Positions 9,868 through 18,994 of a DNA stretch of 64,000 nucleotides are shown here, piece after piece. Each line of letters starts with the position of its first letter. Within the stretch, counting starts at the first letter, position 1. The stretch spans positions 3,170,001-3,234,000 of the forward strand of contig NZ_CP141285.1 of the NCBI RefSeq assembly GCF_035319885.1, in the 5' to 3' direction. Below the pieces are notes generated by a model. The model saw only the letters and a program-made list of their open reading frames with translations, was not told where the DNA came from and did not search any database. Both the position numbers and the translations under genes were made by a program. Origin of the DNA: Altererythrobacter sp. H2 (GTDB taxonomy: Bacteria; Pseudomonadota; Alphaproteobacteria; Sphingomonadales; Sphingomonadaceae).

Positions 9868-11076
9868 TTATTGGTCGCTCGCCAACTTCAACGCCCGCGC
9901 CAGCAATTCTACTTCGCGCGGGTCACTGCCTCCGGTGTCCTCGCCGCCCGGCGGGGGCGCGATCTCGGTGATGAAATAGGCAAAGCCCTGCTCCGCCTCG
10001 AGCGTGAACCACAGGCCCGAGCGCAGGCCATAGGCCTCGCCCCCGTGCCCGATGCGTTCACGCCCATCCATGAACAGGTCGTCCGAACAAGGCCCCTCGC
10101 CCGTCAGCGTGTAGGCTCCGAGCCCGTAGGCACAGAAGGTCGGCGCCGCGTCGGCCGGAGCCTGTCGGTTCGCCGCCTCGATCAACGCACCGAGCCAGAG
10201 CCGCATCGCGTTGTCGGACAGGAATTCATTGTGCTCCATCCAGAGCAGCGCCTGCCCGATCTTCGCCAGGTCCATCATCCCGATCCGCACCCCGCCCTGC
10301 GGCGAGAAGACAGAGGCGTTGGTGCCGGGAACGTAGGTATCGAGATTGCATGCTACCCCGTCGGCCACCGGGATCGTGCAATTGGGCGGGAGGTCGGCCG
10401 GATCGTCGCGCGCGATCTCGCCGGTGTGGCGGTAGAGCGTCACCGCGCGATCCTGCATCCCGGCGTCGCAGCCCAGCCAGTTGAGGCAGGCCTTCACCCC
10501 CAGCGGAGCAAACACCAGCCGTTCGACCAGCCGGTCATACCGCTCGCCGCTCGCCGCTTCGAGCGCCGTGGCCACCAGCGGCGAACCCAGGTTGGCATAT
10601 TCGAACGCCGCCTCACCCGGCGGGCCGGTGTCACGCCATGCGGCGGGGTCGGCGAGCCTGGCTCCAAGGCTCTCGCCCAGCGGGATGACGTAACCCGCCT
10701 TGTCCGACAGTCCTGCGCGGTGCGATAGCAGGTGTGCGATCGACACCGGCGCTTGCGGGTGATGGGGAGAGCGCAGGCTCCACCCGAGGTAATCCGACAC
10801 GTCCCGGCTCAGATCGACTTTGCCCTCGTCCATCAGCCTGAGGGCGGTGAGCGCCATGATCAGCTTGGAGATCGAGGCAATCCGCACCGGGTCGTTGGCT
10901 TCCACCGCGCGGCCGGTTTCCCTGTTCGCCTGCCCCTCGACGATCAGCGGGCGGACAGATTCGCGGTCAAACGCCACCACAACGCTTGCCGGCGGAGGCG
11001 AGCCTGCCGTGGCCGGAGTTAGCGGGACGGACAGCGCAAAGGCGGCGAGAAGGCGGCGCAGCATGGTTCGCATCAT
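9868..11076 (-). CDS. Serine hydrolase, class C beta-lactamase/transpeptidase fold
   Basis: About 402 aa exported penicillin-recognising-type enzyme. Signal peptide MMRTMLRRLLAAFALS to about residue 25. Catalytic motifs in order: SISK (SxxK) near residue 80, YAN (YxN) near 160, and HGG near 340 in place of KTG. This is the layout of esterase/peptidase members of the beta-lactamase class C family. The start is uncertain: a TTG 24 nt earlier would overlap the preceding metH stop, and further ATGs follow. It is the last gene of the methionine operon strand. The substrate is unknown; true beta-lactamase activity is not implied. Confidence 0.8.
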   Translation of the reverse strand: MMRTMLRRLLAAFALSVPLTPATAGSPPPASVVVAFDRESVRPLIVEGQANRETGRAVEANDPVRIASISKLIMALTALRLMDEGKVDLSRDVSDYLGWSLRSPHHPQAPVSIAHLLSHRAGLSDKAGYVIPLGESLGARLADPAAWRDTGPPGEAAFEYANLGSPLVATALEAASGERYDRLVERLVFAPLGVKACLNWLGCDAGMQDRAVTLYRHTGEIARDDPADLPPNCTIPVADGVACNLDTYVPGTNASVFSPQGGVRIGMMDLAKIGQALLWMEHNEFLSDNAMRLWLGALIEAANRQAPADAAPTFCAYGLGAYTLTGEGPCSDDLFMDGRERIGHGGEAYGLRSGLWFTLEAEQGFAYFITEIAPPPGGEDTGGSDPREVELLARALKLASDQ

Positions 11077-11096
11077 TGCCGCGAACCGGCGCGCAA

Positions 11097-13718
11097 TCAA
11101 TCGAGATTGGGCCGCAGCCAGCGTTCGGCCTGTTCCACACTCACCCCCCGGCGGCGGGCATAGTCTTCCACCTGGTCACGGCCGATGCGGGCCACGCCGA
11201 AATACTGGCTTTCCGGATGGCCGAAGTAGAAGCCGCTCACTGCAGCAGTGGGCCACATGGCGAAGTTCTCGGTCAGGGTCAGCCCGGCATTGGCCGGCGC
11301 ATCAAGCAGGTCGAACAGGATCGGCTTCAGGCTATGGTCGGGGCAGGCGGGGTAGCCCGGCGCCGGGCGAATGCCGCGGTACTCTTCCTTGATCAGCGCC
11401 TCGTTGGTCAGCTGCTCGCCCGGGGCATAGCCCCACAGGTCGGTGCGGACATGCTGGTGCAGCCGTTCGGCAAAGGCTTCGGCAAACCGGTCGGCCAGCG
11501 CCTTCAGCAGGATGTCGGAGTAATCGTCCTTGTCGGCCCGGAAGCCTTCCGAATAGGGGTCCAGCCCGTGGATGCCCACCGCGAAGCCGCCGATCCAGTC
11601 GCCCGCCGGGTCGATGAAGTCGGCCAGGCACATGTTGGCCCTCTCGCGGCTTTTCTTCACCTGCTGGCGCAGGAACGGAAGCGTGACGTGGCGCTCTTCC
11701 TCGGCCAGGTGCAGCGTCACATCGTCGCCATCCCGTGCGCAGGGCCAGAACCCGCACACGCCGCGCGCGGTCAGCCACTTTTCGCCGATGATCCGGTCGA
11801 GCATGGCGTTGGCATCGGCAAACAGCTGGGTCGCGGTTTCGCCGACCACCTCGTCGGTCAGGATCGCCGGGTAATTGCCATGCAGTTCCCAGGCGCGGAA
11901 GAACGGGGTCCAGTCGATCACCTGGCGCAGGTCCGCCAGGTCCCATTCGTCGAACACATGGACACCGGGCTTCAGTGGCGGCGCAGGCTTGTCGCTGAGG
12001 AAGGCATCGTAGAAATTGGCGCGGGCTTCCTCCAGCGTCAGCAGCACGCTCTGCGCCTTGCCTGAACGGGCATCGCGGATGTGCTGATATTCATCAGCGG
12101 TGCCGATGACGAATTCATCACGTTGCGTATCGGACAGGAGGCGGCTTGCCACCCCGACCGCGCGGCTGGCATCCAGCACGTGGATCACGGGCCCGTCGTA
12201 AGCCGGATCGATCCGCAGCGCGGTGTGAACCTTGCTGGTGGTGGCCCCGCCGATCAGCAGCGGCATGGTCAGCCCGGCACGCTGCATTTCCTCCGCCACC
12301 GTCACCATCTCGTCGAGCGAGGGCGTGATCAGACCGGAGAGGCCGATCATGTCCGCCTGATGTTCGGCGGCAGCCTCGAGAATGCGCGACCAGGGCACCA
12401 TCACGCCCAGGTCGAACACCTCGTAGCCGTTGCACTGGAGGACGACGCCGACGATGTTCTTGCCGATATCGTGCACATCGCCTTTGACCGTAGCCATGAT
12501 GATCCGGCCCTTGGACTGGTCCGCAAGGCCGCTGGCCTCCTTCTCCGCTTCGATGAACGGGATCAGGTGGGCGACCGCCTTCTTCATCACGCGGGCCGAT
12601 TTGACCACCTGCGGCAGGAACATCTTGCCGCTGCCGAACAGGTTACCGACGACGTTCATCCCGTCCATCAGCGGGCCTTCGATCACCTCGATCGGGCGGG
12701 CGAAAAGCTGGCGCGCTTCCTCGGTATCATCGACCACGTGGGCATCGATGCCCTTGACCAGGGCGTGCTCGATCCGCCGCGCCACCGGCCAGCTGCGCCA
12801 CTCCTCGGCTTCCTTCTCGGCCTTGACGTCGGTGCCCTTGTAGCTCTCGGCCAGGGCAATCAGGCGCTCGGTCGAATCCGGCCTGCGCATCAGGATCACA
12901 TCCTCGCACGCCTCACGCAGCACCGGGTCGATCTGGTCATAGACATCGAGCTGGCCGGCGTTGACGATCGCCATGTCGAGCCCGGCGGGGATCGCGTGAT
13001 ACAGGAACACCGAATGCATCGCCCGGCGCACGGTCTCGTTGCCGCGAAAACTGAACGAGAGGTTGGAGAGCCCGCCACTGGTTTTCGCATGGGGACAGGC
13101 GGCCTTGATTTCCTTCACCGCTTCGATGAAGTCGAGGCCATAGCGGTCATGCTCCTCGATCCCCGTGGCGACGGCGAACACGTTGGGATCGAAGATGATA
13201 TCCTCGGGCGGGAAGCCGATCCCGGTGAGCAGGTTATAGGCGCGGGTGCAGATCTCGACCTTGCGTGCTTTGGTATCGGCCTGGCCCTGCTCGTCGAACG
13301 CCATCACCACCACTGCCGCGCCATAGTCCATGCACAGCCGCGCCTGTTCCAGGAACTGCGCCTCGCCTTCCTTCATGCTGATCGAATTGACGATCGGCTT
13401 GCCTGATACGCATTTCAGCCCCGCCTCGATCACAGCCCACTTGGAGCTGTCGACCATCACCGGCACGCGGGCGATATCGGGCTCGGCGGAGATCAGCTTG
13501 AGGAAGGTGGTCATGGCGTGGACCGCATCGAGCAGCCCTTCGTCCATGTTGACGTCGATCACCTGCGCCCCGTTTTCGACCTGCTCGCGTGCCACCTCGA
13601 CCGCGGCGGTATAGTCGCCCGCCATGATCAGCTTCTTGAACCGGGCAGAACCAGTCACATTGGTGCGCTCGCCGATGTTGACGAACCGGGCAGTGGAAGG
13701 AGTGGTGGTATCAGTCAT
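11097..13718 (-). CDS. metH: Methionine synthase, pterin/cobalamin/activation domains (split MetH, large part)
   Basis: 873 aa. Domain order: methyl-THF-binding pterin domain (about 10-270, starting [16 protein letters not shown]), cobalamin cap domain, B12-binding domain with [10 protein letters not shown] (the DxHxxG histidine ligand to cobalt) and C-terminal AdoMet activation domain (about 560-873). The N-terminal homocysteine-binding barrel of ordinary MetH is absent and is encoded by the next gene upstream. The start at MTDTTTP was chosen over an upstream ATG because AGGGAG precedes it and the extra residues would be encoded by an intergenic palindrome. Together with metH1 and metF it forms the methyl-transfer arm of the methionine cycle. 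Confidence 0.95.
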   Translation of the reverse strand: MTDTTTPSTARFVNIGERTNVTGSARFKKLIMAGDYTAAVEVAREQVENGAQVIDVNMDEGLLDAVHAMTTFLKLISAEPDIARVPVMVDSSKWAVIEAGLKCVSGKPIVNSISMKEGEAQFLEQARLCMDYGAAVVVMAFDEQGQADTKARKVEICTRAYNLLTGIGFPPEDIIFDPNVFAVATGIEEHDRYGLDFIEAVKEIKAACPHAKTSGGLSNLSFSFRGNETVRRAMHSVFLYHAIPAGLDMAIVNAGQLDVYDQIDPVLREACEDVILMRRPDSTERLIALAESYKGTDVKAEKEAEEWRSWPVARRIEHALVKGIDAHVVDDTEEARQLFARPIEVIEGPLMDGMNVVGNLFGSGKMFLPQVVKSARVMKKAVAHLIPFIEAEKEASGLADQSKGRIIMATVKGDVHDIGKNIVGVVLQCNGYEVFDLGVMVPWSRILEAAAEHQADMIGLSGLITPSLDEMVTVAEEMQRAGLTMPLLIGGATTSKVHTALRIDPAYDGPVIHVLDASRAVGVASRLLSDTQRDEFVIGTADEYQHIRDARSGKAQSVLLTLEEARANFYDAFLSDKPAPPLKPGVHVFDEWDLADLRQVIDWTPFFRAWELHGNYPAILTDEVVGETATQLFADANAMLDRIIGEKWLTARGVCGFWPCARDGDDVTLHLAEEERHVTLPFLRQQVKKSRERANMCLADFIDPAGDWIGGFAVGIHGLDPYSEGFRADKDDYSDILLKALADRFAEAFAERLHQHVRTDLWGYAPGEQLTNEALIKEEYRGIRPAPGYPACPDHSLKPILFDLLDAPANAGLTLTENFAMWPTAAVSGFYFGHPESQYFGVARIGRDQVEDYARRRGVSVEQAERWLRPNLD

Positions 13719-13725
13719 ATGATCT

Positions 13726-13840
13726 CCCTCTCCCCTGGAGGGGAGAGGGCCGGGGAGAGGGGGCGTCCGCTCCATCGGCCATTTGTTGAAACTTCGAGAG
13801 ACTTCCCCTCTCCCAACCCTCTCCCCTCAAGGGGAGTGGG
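13726..13840. repeat. Two palindromic repeats between the metH halves
   Basis: Two copies of one palindrome with 10-nt arms CCCTCTCCCC and GGGGAGAGGG around a 4-nt loop: 13726-13749 (perfect) and 13817-13840 (one mismatch), about 68 bp apart. They fill the only gap between the split metH genes. On the minus strand the arm nearest metH reads GGGGAGAGGG and directly abuts and overlaps the Shine-Dalgarno of the large metH gene, so the hairpin could occlude it. The element looks like a dispersed intergenic palindrome of the REP/MITE type. Confidence 0.8.
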
Positions 13841-13842
13841 CT

Positions 13843-14889
13843 TCAGGCAGCCAACGTAAACGGTTCCAGCCCGGCCAGCCGCATCGCCGGGGCGACCTGC
13901 GGCAGCTGGCGCGGGGGAAGGCCCGCCACGGCGCGCGCCATTTCGGCGATGTGGGCCGGCGTCGAACCACAACAGCCGCCGAGCACGTTGACCTGCCCGG
14001 CGGCCGCCCATTCGCGCACCAGCGAGGCGGTCGTCTCGGGTTCCTCGTCATAGGCACCCAGCTCGTTGGGCAGACCGGCGTTGGGATAGACCATGATCAG
14101 GGCTTCCGCGATTTCGCTCAGGGAGCGCACATGGGGCCGCAGCTGGGCCGCGCCGAACGAGCAGTTCAGCCCCACCGTGAGCGGTTTTGCATGGCGCACC
14201 GCATACCAGAACGCCTCGACGGTGTGGCCCGACAGGTTGCGGCCCGACAGGTCGGTCAGCGTCATCGACAGCATCAGCGGCACGTCGCGCCCCAGTTCGC
14301 GCTCCAGCCGCTTCACCGCCATGATCGCGGCCTTGCAGTTGAGCGTGTCGAACACGGTTTCGACGAGGATGAAATCGGCACCGCCCTCGATCAGTGCGCC
14401 AGCCTGTTCGTGATAGACATCGACCAGGAAATCCCAGTCGATCTCGCGGAAACCTGGGTCGTTGACGTCAGGGCTCAAGGACAGGGTCTTGTTGGTCGGC
14501 CCGATCGAGCCGGCCACGAACCGCGGGCGTCCGTCGCGGGCAGCGAACTCGTCCGCCACCTTGCGCGCGATGGCGGCGCTGGACAGGTTGATGTCGCGCA
14601 CCAGGTGCTCCGCGCCGTAATCCGCCTGGCTGATCCGGTTGGCCGAAAAGGTGTTGACCGAGGCGATATCCGCCCCGGCTTCGAAATAGGCGCGGTGGAT
14701 GCCTTCGGGCACATCGGGCCGGGTCAGGGCAAGGATATCATTGTTGCCCTTCTGGTCGTGCGACAGGCCAAGGTTGCCGGCAAAGTCCTCTGCCGTCAGG
14801 CGCAAGGCCTGGATCTCGGTTCCGAACCCGCCGTCGTTGAGCAGGATTCGTCTGGCCGCTTCGGCCATGAACTGTTCGCGCGGGGTCAT
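13843..14889 (-). CDS. metH: Homocysteine S-methyltransferase domain protein (split MetH, small part)
   Basis: 348 aa TIM-barrel that binds and activates homocysteine with a zinc ion; it equals the N-terminal quarter of one-piece MetH. The zinc cysteines are visible in GLNCSFG (about 245) and LGGCCGSTP (about 310). It starts MTPREQFMAE with its ATG overlapping the metF stop by 4 bp; a much longer upstream frame is only the metF shadow. It lacks any pterin or cobalamin domain, so it must work together with the large MetH polypeptide encoded next. Confidence 0.95.
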   Translation of the reverse strand: MTPREQFMAEAARRILLNDGGFGTEIQALRLTAEDFAGNLGLSHDQKGNNDILALTRPDVPEGIHRAYFEAGADIASVNTFSANRISQADYGAEHLVRDINLSSAAIARKVADEFAARDGRPRFVAGSIGPTNKTLSLSPDVNDPGFREIDWDFLVDVYHEQAGALIEGGADFILVETVFDTLNCKAAIMAVKRLERELGRDVPLMLSMTLTDLSGRNLSGHTVEAFWYAVRHAKPLTVGLNCSFGAAQLRPHVRSLSEIAEALIMVYPNAGLPNELGAYDEEPETTASLVREWAAAGQVNVLGGCCGSTPAHIAEMARAVAGLPPRQLPQVAPAMRLAGLEPFTLAA

Positions 14890-15806
14890 TGGCTGGCTTC
14901 CTTCGGGCGCAGGCCGAGCAGGTGGCAGATGGCATAGGCCAGCTCGGCGCGGTTGAGGGTGTAGAAGTGGAAGTCGCGCACGCCGCCCGCATAAAGGCGG
15001 CGGCACAGCTCTGCGGCGACCGTGGCGGCGACCAGCTGGCGCGTGGCCGGCCGTTCGTCGAGCCCCTCGAACAGCCCGTCCATCCATTCCGGGATCGCCG
15101 CGCCGCAGGCCCCGGCAAACTTTCGCGCTTGCGCCACGTTGGTCACCGGCAGGATACCGGGCAGGATCGGCGCGGTAATCCCCGCAGCCGCTGCCGCATC
15201 CCGGAAGCGGAAAAAGGTGTCAGCGGAAAAGAAGAACTGGCTGATCGCCTGGCTCGCCCCGGCATCCAGCTTGCGCTTCAGGTTGTCGAGATCGGCTTGC
15301 GGGCAGTCGGCATCGGGATGGGTCTCGGGATAGGCGGCCACGGAAATCCGGAAATCCGCCACCTCTTTCAGTCCTGCGACGAGCTCTGCTGCACTGGCAT
15401 AGCCATCGGGATGGGGCACGAAAGCCGCACCGGGCTGGCCCGCATCGCCGCGCAGGGCCACGATATGTCGCACGCCAGCTTCCCAGTACTGTTCGGCAAT
15501 GGCCCGGGTTTCGGCCTTGCTGGCATCGACGCAGGTCAGGTGCGCCGCTGCCGGGACGCTGGTTTCGCGGATGATCCGCGCCACGGTCGCGTGGGTCCGC
15601 TCGCGGGTCGACCCGCCCGCGCCGTAGGTGACCGAGACGAACTGGGGATGCAGCGGCAGCAACTCCTGCAGCGCGGCCCAGAGTTGCTCTTCCATCCGCG
15701 CGGATTTGGGCGGGAAGAATTCGAACGAAACGGCAATGTCCCCCGGCAGGCCGGAGAAGAGCGAGGTATCGTGCGCAGTGCGCGCTTCACTGGACTGATC
15801 AAGCAT
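14886..15806 (-). CDS. metF: Methylenetetrahydrofolate reductase
   Basis: About 306 aa FAD-dependent reductase making 5-methyl-THF for methionine synthase. The family signature SFEFFPPKS lies near residue 28 and the folate/FAD barrel is complete (YGAGGST, RGD, AGASQAISQFFFSADTF). The start is uncertain: the ATG used overlaps the upstream regulator gene by 8 bp, while another ATG 21 nt upstream has AGGAAGG about 10 nt ahead of it. The end overlaps the metH small-subunit start, so regulator, metF and metH1 form one coupled unit. Confidence 0.94.
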   Translation of the reverse strand: MLDQSSEARTAHDTSLFSGLPGDIAVSFEFFPPKSARMEEQLWAALQELLPLHPQFVSVTYGAGGSTRERTHATVARIIRETSVPAAAHLTCVDASKAETRAIAEQYWEAGVRHIVALRGDAGQPGAAFVPHPDGYASAAELVAGLKEVADFRISVAAYPETHPDADCPQADLDNLKRKLDAGASQAISQFFFSADTFFRFRDAAAAAGITAPILPGILPVTNVAQARKFAGACGAAIPEWMDGLFEGLDERPATRQLVAATVAAELCRRLYAGGVRDFHFYTLNRAELAYAICHLLGLRPKEASQ

Positions 15807-16809
15807 ATCGGTTATCCGCCCCACCATTTCCGCTGGCCTTCCTGCCCGCCGGCACGGCGGCGCCGCGCCGCTGGCCCAGCCAGATCTTCACCACCAGTTC
15901 GCCCCCGTCCAGCGCGACCGGCGGCGCGGCGTCGAACCCGGCCTCGCCAAGCAGGGTAGCCATTGCTCCGTCGGTAAAGCCGAGCCGGGCATGGGCGTGG
16001 CGCTCGCGCAGTTCGTCATGCTCGTGCGCGGCAAAATCGACGATCGCGATCCGCCCGCCGGGCCGGGTCACCCGCGCCGCCTCGGTCAGCGCGGCCGAGG
16101 GATCGGGCGCGAAATGGAGAACCTGATGCAGCAGGACCGTATCGAAGCTCTGCGCCGGGAACGGCAGGGCAGCAAAGTCACCCTGGACCAGTTCGACCGT
16201 GTCAGCCGGCAACCGCTGCAACTTGGCCCGCGCCACCCGCAGCATGTCGAGGCTCTTGTCGAGTGCCACCATCCGGTCAGCCTGCTCGGCAAACAGCTCG
16301 GCCATGCGCCCGGTCCCGGTGCCGATGTCGAGCATGGCCCCGAGCGGTTCGCTGGCAAGCAAGGTCAGCAGCCGCTCTTCAACCAGGCTGTCGGGGCTGT
16401 GGAGCTGACGAAGCTCGTCCCATTCTTCGGCATGGCGGGCGAAATAGGCTTCGGCACTGCGCTGGCGGGCGGCGCGGATCACTGCCAGCTGGTGCCGGTC
16501 ATCCTGGCACAGGGCAGCAAAACCGGGATCTTCGGCCTCGGCCGTGGCCAGCAGACGCGCCACCGCAGCGCCGACCGGGTCCTGCCGCGCCTCGCCGATG
16601 GCGCTGCGCAGGAACACCCAGCTGCCCTCGCGGTGCCGCTCCGCCAGACCGGCATCGCACAGGATGCCGACATGACGCGACACCCGCGGCTGGCTTTGGC
16701 CCAGCACCTGCGCCAGTTCGCCCACCGCCAGTTCCATGGCAGAGAGCAGCCGCATGATCCGCAGCCTGGTCGGGTCGCCGAGCGCCCGCATGATCGTTTC
16801 GATCCGCAT
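15799..16809 (-). CDS. ArsR-type HTH regulator fused to SAM-dependent methyltransferase domain
   Basis: 336 aa. Residues about 1-95 form an ArsR winged helix (LGDPTRLRIMRLLSAMELAVGEL, recognition helix around QSQPRVSRHVGIL). Residues about 140-310 are a class I methyltransferase domain with the SAM loop LDIGTGTGRMAELF, an acidic residue after strand 2 (VALDKS) and GDFAALPF. The position at the head of metF-metH suggests a sensor of SAM or S-adenosylhomocysteine that controls this operon, as known for ArsR-type SahR regulators of the methionine cycle. Whether the second domain methylates anything or only binds the ligand cannot be seen. An AT-rich palindrome sits just upstream; no Shine-Dalgarno is visible. 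Confidence 0.88.
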   Translation of the reverse strand: MRIETIMRALGDPTRLRIMRLLSAMELAVGELAQVLGQSQPRVSRHVGILCDAGLAERHREGSWVFLRSAIGEARQDPVGAAVARLLATAEAEDPGFAALCQDDRHQLAVIRAARQRSAEAYFARHAEEWDELRQLHSPDSLVEERLLTLLASEPLGAMLDIGTGTGRMAELFAEQADRMVALDKSLDMLRVARAKLQRLPADTVELVQGDFAALPFPAQSFDTVLLHQVLHFAPDPSAALTEAARVTRPGGRIAIVDFAAHEHDELRERHAHARLGFTDGAMATLLGEAGFDAAPPVALDGGELVVKIWLGQRRGAAVPAGRKASGNGGADNRYA

Positions 16810-16815
16810 GAATGG

Positions 16816-16843
16816 TGCATATAAAGATATTTTTATATGTGCA
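16816..16843. promoter_or_regulatory. AT-rich palindromic operator candidate of the met operon
   Basis: Near-perfect inverted repeat with core ATAAAGATATTTTTAT, extended by TGCATAT and ATATGTGCA on the flanks, in otherwise GC-rich DNA. It lies 7 bp from the regulator's ATG, where an ArsR-family dimer would block transcription. The type of site resembles those described for SahR regulators; this is from memory and was not compared. Confidence 0.65.
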
Positions 16844-17043
16844 AGCGTCGTTCATTCACGGCGTGGCCGGGGCTGCTGCTGCGCGGCCGGGAGCGCACGC
16901 TTGCTTTTGGCTTGCTTGCACCTTAAATGCGCCGGTGTCTTCCGACATTGGAAAGCCACCCAGCCCCTCCCGGACCTAGACCGGGGCGGCGATGGCCCCA
17001 TCCCGGAAGCGACGGCAAATTCTAGAAGGCAAGGGGTCATCAC

Positions 17044-17253
17044 ATGGCCGAAGAGAGCAAGAGCAAAACCTCCCCGGCGGAATTTCTCCGGCAGGTGCAG
17101 GCCGAAGGCCGCAAGGTCGTCTGGCCGACGCGCGAGGAAACCGTGCGCACTTCGATCTTCGTGTTCATCATGATGATCGTCCTCTCGCTGTTTTTCCTCG
17201 GAGTCGATTCGGCTTTCGGCGCGGTCGTGCGCTGGCTGATCTCGCTCGCCTGA
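17044..17253 (+). CDS. secE: Preprotein translocase subunit SecE
   Basis: 69 aa. Amphipathic N-terminal helix with the family motif EGRKVVWPTREET, then one membrane helix (about 38-60). It is part of the SecYEG channel. Followed 28 bp later by nusG, the conserved bacterial order; the tRNA-Trp gene often found upstream in related genomes was not seen in the preceding 200 bp. Confidence 0.96.
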   Translation: MAEESKSKTSPAEFLRQVQAEGRKVVWPTREETVRTSIFVFIMMIVLSLFFLGVDSAFGAVVRWLISLA

Positions 17254-17281
17254 CAACAACATTCCGGACACGGGACTATCC

Positions 17282-17818
17282 ATGGCACGCTGGTACATCA
17301 TCCACGCCTACTCGGGCTTCGAAAACAAGGTCCGCGAATCGATCATGAGCGAGGCCGAACGGCTCGGCCTGAGCGAGGCGATCGAGGACGTGCAGGTCCC
17401 GACCGAGACCGTGACCGAGGTCAAGCGCGGCAAGAAGGTCCAGGTCGAACGCAAGTTCATGCCGGGCTACGTGCTGGCCAAGCTGAAGCTGACTGACGAT
17501 GTCTATCACCTGGTCAAGAACACCCCCAAGGTGACCGGCTTCCTCGGCGCGGGGAACAAGCCTCAGCCGATTTCCGACCGCGAGGCGGCCCGCTACTTCG
17601 GCGGCGTCGAAGAAGCCAAGTCGGCCCCCAAGCGCGAAGTGCAGGTGGAGTACGACATCGGCGACCAGGTCAAGGTCAACGCCGGACCGTTTGCCAGCTT
17701 CAACGGCGTGGTCGAGGAACTCGACTTCGACAAGCAGCGGGTCAAGGTCAGCGTCTCGATCTTCGGCCGCGCCACCCCGGTGGAACTCGGCTTCGAGGAA
17801 GTCGAACTGGTCAAATAA
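17282..17818 (+). CDS. nusG: Transcription termination/antitermination protein NusG
   Basis: 178 aa, starting [18 protein letters not shown]-terminal NGN domain (about 1-110) binds RNA polymerase and the C-terminal KOW domain (about 125-178; [21 protein letters not shown]) contacts NusE or Rho. Normal length. The usual downstream rplK-rplA cluster is not here; a convergent stress-protein gene follows at once. Confidence 0.97.
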   Translation: MARWYIIHAYSGFENKVRESIMSEAERLGLSEAIEDVQVPTETVTEVKRGKKVQVERKFMPGYVLAKLKLTDDVYHLVKNTPKVTGFLGAGNKPQPISDREAARYFGGVEEAKSAPKREVQVEYDIGDQVKVNAGPFASFNGVVEELDFDKQRVKVSVSIFGRATPVELGFEEVELVK

Positions 17819-17842
17819 GGCACCCGGCGCTGCTGCCCGGCG

Positions 17843-18643
17843 TCAGTGCGCCAGCAGCAGCGGGATGCTTGCCGTATTCAGCAGGTCGTGGGTGGCTCCG
17901 CCAAACACCGTCTCGCGCAGGCGGCTGCGGCCATAGGCACCCATCACCACCATCGCGGCCTGCATCCGCTCGGCTTCCCGTGCAATGATCACGGCGGCCG
18001 ATTCGCGGGAATCGACCGTTTCCAGCCTAGCCGTGATGCCGTGGCGGGCCAGGTAGTCCAGCGCCGCATCATCGGGCAGCCGCCCTTCGTCCGGCCCCAC
18101 GCGCAGCACCATGACCTGCCGCCCCGCCAGCAGGGGCGTGGCCGAGCGCAGCGCAGCGGCAGCTTCGTCGCTGCCATTCCACGCCACCAGCACCGGACCG
18201 GACAGATCAAGCTCCCCGCCATCCTCAGGCAGCGCCAGCACCGGCACCCGGGCGGCCAGAGCCACGTCGCCGGCCAGCATGGCATCGGGCATGACACCGC
18301 CCTTGCCCGGCAAGCCAACCAGCACGACATCGGCCAGCGCGGCAGCGTCGGCAAGCGCGCCGGCCGCCTCATTCTGCACCGTGACCAGATCCCACGGAAC
18401 ATCGCTTGCCGCCATGTTCTCCGCCAGTCTTGCTGCCAGCGCTGCATCGCGTGTCTTGGCTTCGGCGAAGGCCTCGGCAGCCAGATAAGTACCGCCGAAC
18501 GGGTCCATCGCCACAAAGCGCTGGAACGGCGAGTTGACGAGGACCGTGACATGGCCGCCGCAGCGCCGGGCGAGACCCCGGGCCGCCGCCAGCCGCCCCT
18601 CTGCGCCCGGACCGTGATCGGCGTGAACCAGTATGACCTTCAT
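17843..18643 (-). CDS. Universal stress protein (UspA family, two-domain)
   Basis: 266 aa cytoplasmic protein. The start at [11 protein letters not shown] was chosen because AGGGAGAG sits 5-6 nt upstream; the longer frame has no site. The C-terminal domain has an ATP-binding-type loop [15 protein letters not shown] (close to G-2x-G-9x-G-S/T, with G/A in the last place) and ends ASIPLLLAH as usual. The N-terminal domain is degenerate. It is convergent with nusG, 24 bp apart, and is the last clear core gene before the accessory region. Confidence 0.85.
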   Translation of the reverse strand: MKVILVHADHGPGAEGRLAAARGLARRCGGHVTVLVNSPFQRFVAMDPFGGTYLAAEAFAEAKTRDAALAARLAENMAASDVPWDLVTVQNEAAGALADAAALADVVLVGLPGKGGVMPDAMLAGDVALAARVPVLALPEDGGELDLSGPVLVAWNGSDEAAAALRSATPLLAGRQVMVLRVGPDEGRLPDDAALDYLARHGITARLETVDSRESAAVIIAREAERMQAAMVVMGAYGRSRLRETVFGGATHDLLNTASIPLLLAH

Positions 18644-18994
18644 CGCATCTCTCCCTGCTGATCGAAGCGGGGAGAGTTTCGGACGGCACGCCGCGCGCCG
18701 CAATGACATGGATCAAACTTCAGGGTCGGGAAATGACGGCCCAATCTAACGATGTTTGCAGCTTGACGAGCGCGCAAGAAAAAATTCCAGTCTATTTGGG
18801 CAAAGAGATGCCGGAACGCCAAGCTAAAGTTCGCTCATTGTGAGGCAGGTGCAAATGAATCCGTAAAATACGACTTCACGCTCCCGCTCTCTCCCTCAGC
18901 TACACCATAAACAATGCCGTGCCGCCTACTTGCCTAGCCGCATCCATTTGTTAGGCTATCACTCAGGCTTAAGGATCGGAATTAGGGCGGCGAT
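18644..18994. other. Gene-free stretch at the left edge of the accessory island
   Basis: About 350 bp with no convincing gene on either strand. It covers the shift from GC-rich usp sequence to lower-GC sequence from roughly 18,720 on (AT-rich words such as CAAGAAAAAATTCCAG). AGGG lies 7 nt before the next gene's ATG. I looked for a copy of the tRNA-Gln 3' end (GCGGGGCATCCA) as an attachment site and found none. No terminator was recognised. Confidence 0.5.

Noticed and set aside
16855-17043. tRNA-Trp upstream of secE
   Set aside because: No cloverleaf or GTTCGA-type T loop in this stretch.
18644-18994. Left attachment site copy of the tRNA-Gln 3' end
   Set aside because: Scanned for GCGGGGCATCCA and parts of it; none found.
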